Below are positions 53,586 to 61,645 of a stretch of 64,000 nucleotides of DNA, piece after piece. The notes beneath the pieces are model-generated. The model was not told where the DNA came from. It saw nothing but the letters and a program-made list of their open reading frames with translations, and did no database searches. Position 1 is the stretch's first letter, and each line of letters starts with the position of its first letter. Source of the stretch: Alphaproteobacteria bacterium (GTDB taxonomy: Bacteria; Pseudomonadota; Alphaproteobacteria; Ferrovibrionales; Ferrovibrionaceae); the NCBI GenBank assembly GCA_026126165.1, contig JAHCJR010000001.1:57736-121735 (forward strand). Direction: 5' to 3'. The translations under genes were made by a program, and so were the position numbers.

Positions 53586-55823
53586 ATGACCCTCCCCCCC
53601 ATCGACCGCCGACGATTCATGGTCGGCTCGGCCGCGTTTGGCGGCGGCCTCCTGATCGGCTTCCACCTGCCAGCCGGCGCGCAGGAGCAGAATACCGGCC
53701 GGCCAAAGGACTTCAACTCATGGCTCCGTATCGCGGCGGATGGAACGGTCAGCGTTCTGGTCCCGCAGTCGGAAATGGGTCAGGGCGTGCATACGGCGCT
53801 CGCCATGCTGGTGGCCGAGGAACTGGAGGCGGACTGGCGGCGCGTGCGCGTCGAGGACGTGAATGGCGCTGCCGCCTACCGCAACACATTTCTGGTCAAG
53901 GAGATGCTGACCGGTGGCGCCACGGACGAGAATCCATCGATCTTTTCCAGCACCCTCGGGCGGCTGGCCGGCTGGATCGGGCGTTTCGCCGGGCAGCAGG
54001 TCACCGGCGGCTCAACCAGCCTGCGCTGGCTGCATCTGCCGCTGCGCCAGGCCGGCGCAGCAGCCCGCGAGATGCTGATCGCGGCGGCGGCCCGACGCCT
54101 CGGCGTGCCCGCGGGCGAATGCCGCGCGGCGGATGGCGCGGTACTGCACGAGGCAAGCGGGCGCCGCCTGGAATTCGGCGCGCTCGCGGCCGAGGCCGCC
54201 ACCCTTGCGCCGCCCGAGCGGGTCCGGCTCAAGCCGCCATCGGAGTTCCGGCTGATCGGCAAGGCCGTGCCGCGCCTCGACACGCCCGACAAGGTCACCG
54301 GCCGGGCGCGTTTCGGCATCGATATGCGGCTCGAGGGCCAGCTTTTCGCCGCCATCGCCTTTGCCCCCACCTTCGGCGCCGGCCTCGCCCGCCTTGACCC
54401 CGCGCCGGCGCTCGGCTTGCGAGGCGTCGTAGCCGTGGTGCCGATGAAGGAAGCCTTCGCCGTGGTGGCGGACAATTGGTGGCGGGCACGGCACGCCATC
54501 GCGGCCCTGGCGCCGGTCTGGCAACCCGGACCCAACGAGGCGCTGGACAGCGCCGAGATCGGCAAGCTGATGCTGGCGCAGCTTGGCGATTCCGGCAGCG
54601 TCGTGCACGAGCAGGGCGAGCCCGGAAAGGCGCTCCAGGCCGGCCGCCGCCATGTCGAGGCCGAGTATCGCGTTCCCTACCTGGCGCACGCGACGATGGA
54701 GCCGATGAACGCTCTCGCCCGCGTCGGCGCCGATCTGGTCGAGGTCTGGGCGCCGACCCAGGCCCAGGACGGTGCGCGCAAGGCGGCCGCGGAGGCGGCG
54801 GGCGTGGCGCTCGATCGGGTGCGCCTGCGCACCACCTATCTGGGCGGTGGTTTCGGCCGCCGGTCGGAATCGGATTTCGTGAGCCATGCCGTATCGGTCG
54901 CCAAGGCCGTGCCCGGCCGTCCGGTCCTTCTCCTCTATTCGCGGGAGGACGACATGCGGCGGGACTTCTACCGTCCGGCCGCGGCGACGCGGATCATGGC
55001 CACGATCGGCGCCGATGGGCTGCCCTCGGCCTGGACGCAGAAGATCGTCTGCCCCTCGATCCTGGCGCGGGTCTTCCCCCCCATCACCTGGACCGGAACC
55101 GATGGCACCGCCGTCGAAGGGGCGGTGGACCTGCCCTACGACATTCCCCATCAGCGTATCGAGTATGTCCGCGACCACACGCCGGTCCCGGTCGGTTTCT
55201 GGCGCTCGGTCGGCCATTCCCAGAATGCATTCTTCAAGGAATGCTTTATCGACGAGATCGCGGCGGCGGCGAGGCTCGATCCGCTCGCGCTGCGCCGGCG
55301 CCTGCTCGGCCACCTGCCGCGCCATTTCGCGGTGCTCGAGCGCGCCGGCGCGATGGCCGGCTGGGGCGCGGCGCTGCCTTCGCGCCGGGGACGGGGCATC
55401 GCGATACATGCCTCATTCGGTTCCATCGTCGCCCAGGTGGCGGAAGTCGCGGTCTCCCGCCGCGGCGAAGTGCGCATCGAGCGGGTCTGCTGCGCCGTCG
55501 ATTGCGGCGACGTCGTCAATCCCGACACGGTGGTGGCACAGATGGAAGGCAGCATCGTCTTCGGTCTCGCCGCCGCCATGCATGGCGAGATCACCCTGGC
55601 CAAGGGGCGCATCGAGCAGGGCAACTTCCCCGACTATCCGCTGCCGGACCTCGCGGCGATGCCCGAGATCGAAGTGGCGATCATCCGGTCGGGCGCGCCG
55701 ATCGGTGGCATCGGCGAGCCGGCCGTGCCGCCGGTGGCGCCGGCCCTGGTCAATGCCATATTCGCCGCCACCGGCAAGCGCCTGCGCAGCCTGCCTGTCT
55801 CACGTCACGACCTCGCCGCCTGA
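53586..55823 (+). CDS. Molybdopterin-binding subunit of xanthine dehydrogenase/isoquinoline 1-oxidoreductase family, Tat-exported, orphan
   Basis: 745 residues. [15 protein letters not shown] near the N-terminus (Arg8-10) is a Tat signal, so the folded protein should go to the periplasm. Two aldehyde-oxidase/xanthine-dehydrogenase domains follow, with [29 protein letters not shown], and the molybdenum-site Glu in [12 protein letters not shown] near residue 715. This matches the IorB-like large subunit, which oxidises N-heterocycles or aldehydes. The expected small [2Fe-2S] subunit is absent from both sides, so the partner may be elsewhere. Divergent from aceB. Confidence 0.9.
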   Translation: MTLPPIDRRRFMVGSAAFGGGLLIGFHLPAGAQEQNTGRPKDFNSWLRIAADGTVSVLVPQSEMGQGVHTALAMLVAEELEADWRRVRVEDVNGAAAYRNTFLVKEMLTGGATDENPSIFSSTLGRLAGWIGRFAGQQVTGGSTSLRWLHLPLRQAGAAAREMLIAAAARRLGVPAGECRAADGAVLHEASGRRLEFGALAAEAATLAPPERVRLKPPSEFRLIGKAVPRLDTPDKVTGRARFGIDMRLEGQLFAAIAFAPTFGAGLARLDPAPALGLRGVVAVVPMKEAFAVVADNWWRARHAIAALAPVWQPGPNEALDSAEIGKLMLAQLGDSGSVVHEQGEPGKALQAGRRHVEAEYRVPYLAHATMEPMNALARVGADLVEVWAPTQAQDGARKAAAEAAGVALDRVRLRTTYLGGGFGRRSESDFVSHAVSVAKAVPGRPVLLLYSREDDMRRDFYRPAAATRIMATIGADGLPSAWTQKIVCPSILARVFPPITWTGTDGTAVEGAVDLPYDIPHQRIEYVRDHTPVPVGFWRSVGHSQNAFFKECFIDEIAAAARLDPLALRRRLLGHLPRHFAVLERAGAMAGWGAALPSRRGRGIAIHASFGSIVAQVAEVAVSRRGEVRIERVCCAVDCGDVVNPDTVVAQMEGSIVFGLAAAMHGEITLAKGRIEQGNFPDYPLPDLAAMPEIEVAIIRSGAPIGGIGEPAVPPVAPALVNAIFAATGKRLRSLPVSRHDLAA

Positions 55824-55833
55824 GGGCGGACCA

Positions 55834-56217
55834 TCATGGTCGCGCGGCGCAGGAATAGATCTCGACCGTGCTGTCCTTCGGTGCGCCCGGCAGCAGGCTC
55901 GATAGCGTCATGCAGCCCAGTTCCCAGCAGATGCCGTAATCCTTCCGGCCCTCGCTCCGGGCCAGGTTGAGGCTTTCGATCGGCGGGCGTTTCGGCCAGT
56001 AGTGATACATTCCCGCCGCATGCACCGCGCCGGGCGGCACGTCCATGCCCGCGCCGCTGCCCTTGATGCGGGCCGCCGAAAGTTCGAGATGGCGGCCGGC
56101 GACGCGGTAATCCTCCTGCCACTCGACCTGCTCGACGCTGTGCGTCCAGGAAATGGTGAAGGCCTGCCAGGACAGGCTGACCACCATGGCGCCCGCGGAA
56201 AGACAGAGAGAACTCAT
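55834..56217 (-). CDS. DUF1850 domain protein, TRAP-associated
   Basis: 127 residues. SWQAFTISWTHSVEQVEWQED and SGAGMDVPPGAV are the DUF1850 signature. The N-terminal hydrophobic stretch could be a signal peptide. GAGGA is 4-5 bp before the ATG at 56217. DUF1850 proteins commonly follow TAXI/TRAP fused permeases, as here 8 bp downstream of it, and are likely a periplasmic accessory component; the exact role is unknown. Confidence 0.85.
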   Translation of the reverse strand: MSSLCLSAGAMVVSLSWQAFTISWTHSVEQVEWQEDYRVAGRHLELSAARIKGSGAGMDVPPGAVHAAGMYHYWPKRPPIESLNLARSEGRKDYGICWELGCMTLSSLLPGAPKDSTVEIYSCAARP

Positions 56218-56224
56218 TGCTTCC

Positions 56225-58300
56225 TCACCTTCGCTGGCGGGTCCGCCATCCATGCCAGGCAAGGAAAAGGACGGTCATGGCGAACCCGGCTTGGTCCGTG
56301 ACCGGCGCCGCCACCACCAGCAGGAAAGCGGCAGCCGTCGCGAAGGCACGCTCTGGCCAGTTCAGGGGTCCGAGCGCCCAACCCGTCGCCGCCGCGCCCC
56401 AGAGGCCGATGGAGATCAGGGCCTTCACGAGGACATAGGCCGTATCGTACCACGTCCCGCCCTGTAGCATAAGCGCCGGGGCATAGACCGCCATGAAGGG
56501 GACGACATATCCGGCGACGCCGATCTTGGTCGCGGTAAGCGCGATGCGCATGTGCCGCTCGCGCGCGATCGAGGAGGCGGCGAGCGCGGCCAGCGCCACC
56601 GGCGGCGTCAGGTCGGCCATGATGCCGAAATAGAAGACGAACATGTGGCTGACGATGAGCGGCACGCCCATCTCCAGCAGCGCCGGCGCCGCCATGGCCG
56701 AGGTGATGATGTAATTGGGGATCGTGGGCAGGCCGGTGCCAAGCACGAGGCAGGCAAGCATGGTCATGACCAGCGCCAGCAGCAGATTGTCGCCCGCTAC
56801 CGAGATGATCATGCGCGTGAGATCGGAGGCGAGACCGGTCAAGGTCGTGATGCCGATGAGGATGCCGACCAGCGCACAGGCGATGCCGACGCCAAGCGCG
56901 CTCCGTGCCGCGTCCGCCATCGCCTGCAGCATAAGATGCTGCGTGCGCCGGCCCTCGCGGCTCAGCGCGGAGAGCGCGACCACGAGCGCGACCAGCGCCA
57001 GCGCCAGCGATTCGATACGCAGCCCGCCGAGGCGATGCAGGGCCGCGGCGGCGAGCCCGAGCACGATCCAGAAGCCGATACGAAGAAGGCCGGTTGAGAG
57101 CCCGCGCGCCAGTCCCGAGCCGAAAATCAGCAGGGCGGTGAGCGCAAGGCCGATGGTGCCGGCGAAAAGCGGCGTGAAACCTGTGAACAGAAGGTAGACG
57201 AGGGCCGCGAGCGGCAGCGCAAGGTGCCAGCGTTCCGCCAGCGCGCGGAGCGCGTTCGGACATTCCGACTTCGGCATGCCCTTGAGATCGGCGCGGCTTG
57301 CCTCCAGATGCACCATCCAGAAGGCGGAAACGTAGTAGAGGATGGCCGGCAACAGCGCCGCGAGCGCGATCTCGGAATAGGGCACGCCCAGCGTTTCGGC
57401 CATGATGAAGGCGACCGCGCCCATGACCGGCGGCATGATCTGCCCGCCCATGCTGGCCGTGGCCTCGACCGCTCCGGCGAAGCGCGGCTGGTAGCCGAAG
57501 CGGATCATCAGCGGGATCGTGAACTGGCCCGTGGTCAGCACATTGGCGACGCCCGAGCCGTTGATCGTTCCCATGAAGCCCGAGGAGACGACCGAAACCT
57601 TGGCCGGGCCGCCATGCTGGTGACCGACCGTGCCGAGCGCCACGTCGTTGAAGAGCTGGATCATGCCGGCGCGCTCCAGGAACGTGCCGAACAGGATGAA
57701 GAGGAAGATGAAGGTCGCGGAGACGAAGATGGGCGTGCCGTAGATGCCCTCGGTGCCGAGATAGAGCTGGTCGATCACCTGTGCGAGGTCGAAGCCGCGA
57801 TGCATCATGAAGTCGGGGAGCTGCCGGCCGAACAGCGCGTAGGGCACGAACGCGAGGCAGAAGACCGGCAAGGCCGGGCCCATGGCGCGCCGCGCCGCCT
57901 CGACCACCAGGGCAACCGTCAGCATGCCGACCGCGAGATCGGCCATGGTCGGGTCGCCGGCGCGCTGGATCAGTTCCGCCTCGAACACCCAATGGTAGAA
58001 GGAAAGCGCGAAGCCGAGGCCGCCGAGCAGCCAGTCATGCCAGGGAATGCGCCGGCGCAGGCGGCCATGGCGCAGATCGAAGACCAGGAAGCAGAGCAAC
58101 AGGAGAAAGCCCACATGCAACGATCGCAGCACGATCGAGGAAAGCGGGCTGAAGGCGGCGGTATAGATCTGGAAGGCGGAGAAGGCGACGGCGATGACGA
58201 ACACCGCCGTCCTGTCGAAGCCTTCCAGCAGGCCCGCGCCATGGCCGGGATTCTCCCGGTCGACGGAGCCGGGCTCCGCCACCTCCTCCCGGCCGGACAT
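56225..58300 (-). CDS. TRAP transporter fused permease (4TM/12TM)
   Basis: 691 residues with about 16-18 membrane helices. The C-terminal region has the large TRAP permease (DctM-like) sequences SGFMGTINGSGVANVLTTGQFTIPLMI and VLGTGLPTIPNYIITSAM; the N-terminal part supplies the DctQ-like small subunit, fused here. With a TAXI binding protein it uses a sodium gradient to take up carboxylates or similar solutes. It follows the TAXI gene by 8 bp and precedes DUF1850 by 7 bp. Confidence 0.93.
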   Translation of the reverse strand: MSGREEVAEPGSVDRENPGHGAGLLEGFDRTAVFVIAVAFSAFQIYTAAFSPLSSIVLRSLHVGFLLLLCFLVFDLRHGRLRRRIPWHDWLLGGLGFALSFYHWVFEAELIQRAGDPTMADLAVGMLTVALVVEAARRAMGPALPVFCLAFVPYALFGRQLPDFMMHRGFDLAQVIDQLYLGTEGIYGTPIFVSATFIFLFILFGTFLERAGMIQLFNDVALGTVGHQHGGPAKVSVVSSGFMGTINGSGVANVLTTGQFTIPLMIRFGYQPRFAGAVEATASMGGQIMPPVMGAVAFIMAETLGVPYSEIALAALLPAILYYVSAFWMVHLEASRADLKGMPKSECPNALRALAERWHLALPLAALVYLLFTGFTPLFAGTIGLALTALLIFGSGLARGLSTGLLRIGFWIVLGLAAAALHRLGGLRIESLALALVALVVALSALSREGRRTQHLMLQAMADAARSALGVGIACALVGILIGITTLTGLASDLTRMIISVAGDNLLLALVMTMLACLVLGTGLPTIPNYIITSAMAAPALLEMGVPLIVSHMFVFYFGIMADLTPPVALAALAASSIARERHMRIALTATKIGVAGYVVPFMAVYAPALMLQGGTWYDTAYVLVKALISIGLWGAAATGWALGPLNWPERAFATAAAFLLVVAAPVTDQAGFAMTVLFLAWHGWRTRQRR

Positions 58301-58308
58301 GGCCGTGC

Positions 58309-59268
58309 CTATTTGACGATCCCCTTCTCCCGGAAGTAGCGCTCCGCGCCGGGATGGAGCGGCAGGGGCATGCCGGCGACGGCGCCTTCGAGGCGGATGG
58401 CGCGTGCGGCGGAATGCGCCGCCACGAGCTGGTCGGTATTCTCGAACAGGCTCTTCGTCAGCACATAGACGGTGTCAGCCTTGACGCCGGTATGGGTGAC
58501 CAGGAAGTTGCCGGCGGCGACCGTTCGGACCGCAGCCGACTGTCCCTTGTAGGTATCGGCCGGAATGGTGGCGGACACATAGACCGGGTCGCCCATGCGC
58601 CCGACCACGTCCGCCGGCACCGGGACGATGACGATGTCGATCGAGTTGGCGAGGTCGCGGATCGAGGCGACGCCGAGCCCGGCCGATTGCAGCGTCACGT
58701 CGAGCTGGCGATTCTTCATCAGGTCGACCGATTCCGCGAAGGGCAGGTATTCGACCTTGGCGAAGTCGCCATAGCCGAGGCCCGCCGCCGCGAGCACCGC
58801 GCGGGCATTGAGTTCCGTGCCCGACTTCGGCGCACCGACCGAAATGCGCTTGCCCTTGAGATCGGCCAGCGAGCGGATGCCCGAGCTGCCGGAGGCGACG
58901 ATCTGGATATAGTTCGGATAGATCGCGGCGATGCCGCGCAGCTTGCCGAGCTTCTGCGGAAAGCCGGCCTCCGCCACGCCGTTCCAGGCCTGGCTTACCG
59001 AATCACCGAGCGCGAAGGCGACCTCGCCCTTCCCGGCCTGCAGCAGATTGAGATTCTCGACCGATGCCTTGGTCGCCTGCACCGACACCTTGGCGCCCGG
59101 CAGGGCCTTGCCGTAGATGTTGGAAAGCGCCACGCCGAGCGGGTAATAGACACCGCTGGTGCCCCCTGTCAGCAGATTGATGAACTCCTGGGCCCGGGCG
59201 GGCAGACCGGCACCGGCCAGCGCCAGTACCATAAGTCCTGCCAGGGTCCCCTTCACGATTCGCCGCAT
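58309..59268 (-). CDS. TAXI-family TRAP transporter solute-binding protein
   Basis: 319 residues. Signal peptide (about 1-26, ending LPARA-QE) and the TAXI pattern: FINLLTGGTSGVYYPLG, the VSVQATKASVENLNLLQAGKGEVAFAL binding block, and LADLKGKRISVGAPKSGTE. TAXI proteins bind a small acidic or amino acid-like solute in the periplasm; the ligand is unknown. AGGGAGGAG is 4-5 bp before the ATG. First gene of the TAXI-permease-DUF1850 operon; the operon is headed by an inverted repeat. Confidence 0.93.
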   Translation of the reverse strand: MRRIVKGTLAGLMVLALAGAGLPARAQEFINLLTGGTSGVYYPLGVALSNIYGKALPGAKVSVQATKASVENLNLLQAGKGEVAFALGDSVSQAWNGVAEAGFPQKLGKLRGIAAIYPNYIQIVASGSSGIRSLADLKGKRISVGAPKSGTELNARAVLAAAGLGYGDFAKVEYLPFAESVDLMKNRQLDVTLQSAGLGVASIRDLANSIDIVIVPVPADVVGRMGDPVYVSATIPADTYKGQSAAVRTVAAGNFLVTHTGVKADTVYVLTKSLFENTDQLVAAHSAARAIRLEGAVAGMPLPLHPGAERYFREKGIVK

Positions 59269-59291
59269 GCAACTCCTCCCTTGCGAGGGAC

Positions 59292-59343
59292 AGGCAATGC
59301 TAGAGATCGACGAATTTGATTGATCGCGTAGGTAGTATTGCCT
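59292..59343. promoter_or_regulatory. Widely spaced inverted repeat upstream of TAXI-TRAP operon
   Basis: AGGCAATGCTA (59292-59302) and TAGTATTGCCT (59333-59343) are inverted copies matching at 10 of 11 positions, with 41 bp centre to centre, close to four helical turns. The pair starts 24 bp before the TAXI ATG and sits between that gene and the GH17 gene end. Spaced half-sites of this kind suit a dimer-of-dimers or looping regulator. No regulator gene is adjacent. Confidence 0.45.
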
Positions 59344-59358
59344 AGTCCGAGGAGGTGG

Positions 59359-61164
59359 TTATATCGCCTCGCGGCGGCGAGCGCCAGATACCGAATTGGC
59401 GCGCCAAAGGCGGGCGACCAGCGGCAGGGCGAGGCCCAGCAGACAGGCCCCCCAGGCCAGCGCCTCGCGGTTCCAGGGTCGCTCGCGCAGCAGCAATCCG
59501 CAGAGCAGCAGCAGCGTCAGGCCCAGCAGGATCAGTTCCGGCCGCAACCGGGCGGGCAGAGGCTCGCGGCCGGTCATCGTCAGCAGTGCGCCGCCCAGCC
59601 GCTCGGCGAATCCGCCGGCGCGAAAGGCGGCGAAGGCAGCGGCGAGCGGCAGGCCGAAGGCCGGGAGGGCGAAGAACTCGACCGGGAAGTCGCGATAGCG
59701 TCCGAAGAAGACCAGCATGAAGGTCTGGTACAGGGCGAGCACAAGGAACAGCAGGAGCAGCCATTCGATTGCCCAGGTCAGGCGCATGCCGGCGAAGCGC
59801 GCGAGCTTTGCCGGCGAGACCACGGCCCGGCCTGATGGCAGATAGAGAGCCCAGTTGCCGGCAAGGGCGCCAAGGCTCGCCCGGATGCTGCGTGGCGCCT
59901 CGCCTTCCGGCAGGCGTGCCCGATCCACAAGGGCGCCGCCGGCACGGCGCAGCAACAGTACCGCCATCGCCGACTGGAGCGAGACATGCAGGAGGGCGCC
60001 CGCCGCGCGCAGCCAGTCATAGGCGTGCTGATGGCCGAGCCAGATGGCCGCGACGAGGATCGCTGCGAACAGCTGTGCGAGCAGCACGAGGAGAAGGATA
60101 TCGGGACCCCGCTGAGGCACCGCGCCGCGGCGCAGCGCCAGCAGGAGGAGCAGCGGCATGAGCAGGACCGAGCCCAGCGCCGGCACCGGCCAGTCCGGGT
60201 GCTCGATCACCGGGCCGCCAGGCGGGAACTTCGGCTGGCGGTCGATATCGAACAGGCCCCAGTTGCCGCCGACCGTGCCTTCGAGCTTCACCTTCCAGGG
60301 CTGGTCGAATGCCTCGACGATGTTGTAGTCGAGCCCGTGCGCATGGGCGAGATGGCGGAAGGCATTGACGAACTCCGCCTGCATCCAGCGGCCGGGCCGG
60401 GCCGCCTCGCGCGAGCGCCCATGGGAGGGCCAGCCCACCTCGCCGATCAGGATCGGCTTGTCCGGGAAGGCGGCGCGCACCTTGGCATGCACAGCGAGGA
60501 TATGCGCCATCGCTTCCTCGACGCCGACCGGCTGGTCTTCCCAGTAGGGCAGGAAGTGCACGGTGATGAAATCGACCTCGGCCGCCAGCGCCGGATTGCG
60601 CAGCCAGAATTCCCAGACATCGGCATAGGAAACGGGCTGGCGAACGGAGCGGCGGACGCGACGGATATGGCCGGCCAGTTCCTCGACACCGAGATCGTTG
60701 CGCAGCAGCACCTCGTTGCCGACGATCACCCGCTCGATGGTCGAGGGATGGCGGTTGGCGAGCGCGATCAGGGAGGCCACCTCCGACTCGTTGATGCGCC
60801 GGCCCTTCGCGTCCTTCGACGAGGTGAGCCAGGCACCCATCGCCACCTTGAGGCCATGCCTCTCAGCCAGCTCGGGCACCGCCTCCAGTCCTTCCTGGCT
60901 GGTATAGGTGCGCAGCGCACGCACCCGCCCGGCGAGAGAGGCGATGTCCTCGCCGATCTCGGCTGCCGAGGGATAGACCCGCGTCAGCGGACTCTGACCC
61001 TGCCGGAACGGGGCGAAGGAGACCGACTGGATCGGGCCCTGGGCCAGGGGCTGGCCGAGCGGCATCGGCCGGTTCGGCAGATACCATAGTGCGAGGTTGG
61101 CCAGCAGGGCGAGAAGGCCGGCGATCAGCCAGGCGGCAGCGCGCGCAACACCGGAGCCGGCCAT
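59359..61164 (-). CDS. GH17-domain membrane protein, NdvC-like beta-glucan enzyme
   Basis: 601 residues. N-terminal membrane helix (about 8-28), a GH17-like domain (about 45-320) with the acid/base Glu in VIVGNEVLL and the nucleophile Glu in LIGEVGWPSHGRS, then about eight membrane helices. The domain order and size (about 62-65 kDa) resemble NdvC of Bradyrhizobium, which joins or branches cyclic beta-1,3;1,6-glucans. Function inferred by likeness and the neighbour. Its start is divergent from the NTF2-like gene (63 bp). Confidence 0.8.
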   Translation of the reverse strand: MAGSGVARAAAWLIAGLLALLANLALWYLPNRPMPLGQPLAQGPIQSVSFAPFRQGQSPLTRVYPSAAEIGEDIASLAGRVRALRTYTSQEGLEAVPELAERHGLKVAMGAWLTSSKDAKGRRINESEVASLIALANRHPSTIERVIVGNEVLLRNDLGVEELAGHIRRVRRSVRQPVSYADVWEFWLRNPALAAEVDFITVHFLPYWEDQPVGVEEAMAHILAVHAKVRAAFPDKPILIGEVGWPSHGRSREAARPGRWMQAEFVNAFRHLAHAHGLDYNIVEAFDQPWKVKLEGTVGGNWGLFDIDRQPKFPPGGPVIEHPDWPVPALGSVLLMPLLLLLALRRGAVPQRGPDILLLVLLAQLFAAILVAAIWLGHQHAYDWLRAAGALLHVSLQSAMAVLLLRRAGGALVDRARLPEGEAPRSIRASLGALAGNWALYLPSGRAVVSPAKLARFAGMRLTWAIEWLLLLFLVLALYQTFMLVFFGRYRDFPVEFFALPAFGLPLAAAFAAFRAGGFAERLGGALLTMTGREPLPARLRPELILLGLTLLLLCGLLLRERPWNREALAWGACLLGLALPLVARLWRANSVSGARRREAI

Positions 61165-61227
61165 CCCTTACCCCTCTTGCCCGGCAGCGGGCCGGCGCGC
61201 AGGATGGCGGCGCGAGGTGGGACTGGC

Positions 61228-61623
61228 ATGACCGCGGAACTGTCGGCGATCCTGGCGGCGAACCAGGAATTCTACGAGGCTTTCGCCAAAGGCGATCTTG
61301 CGCGCATGGATCGCGTCTGGGCGCAGCGCGCACCGGTCGTATGCATCCATCCCGGATGGGGCGCGCTGACCGAGCGCGCCGGCATCATGCAGAGCTGGCG
61401 CAACATCCTGGGCGAGGGCGGCGCCGGCATCCGCGCCGTCGGACCGCGCGTCTTCCGTTACGGCGCGCTGGCCCTGGTCGTGCTCCAGGAGATGCTGCCG
61501 GGCGGCATGCTCATGGCGACCAACGGCTTCGTGCAGGAGGATGGCGGCTGGCGCATGGTGCTGCACCAGGCCGGGCCGCTTTCCGCGATCGCCGAGGAGC
61601 CGCCCTCTCCGGCGCGCAACTGA
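61228..61623 (+). CDS. SnoaL/NTF2-like protein
   Basis: 131 residues from 61228 (GAGG about 10 bp upstream). The alpha+beta barrel family has MDRVWAQRAPVVCIHPGWG, then MQSWRNILGEG, and a strand-rich second half including LALVVLQEM. Such domains are binding or isomerase scaffolds, and no catalytic pair is assigned. It lies on the plus strand between two minus-strand beta-glucan genes and ends 22 bp from the downstream one. In-frame upstream codons to 61177 lie beside the divergent gene and are not favoured. Confidence 0.8.
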   Translation: MTAELSAILAANQEFYEAFAKGDLARMDRVWAQRAPVVCIHPGWGALTERAGIMQSWRNILGEGGAGIRAVGPRVFRYGALALVVLQEMLPGGMLMATNGFVQEDGGWRMVLHQAGPLSAIAEEPPSPARN

Positions 61624-61645
61624 CCCGATCAAGACCGCCCTCGCG

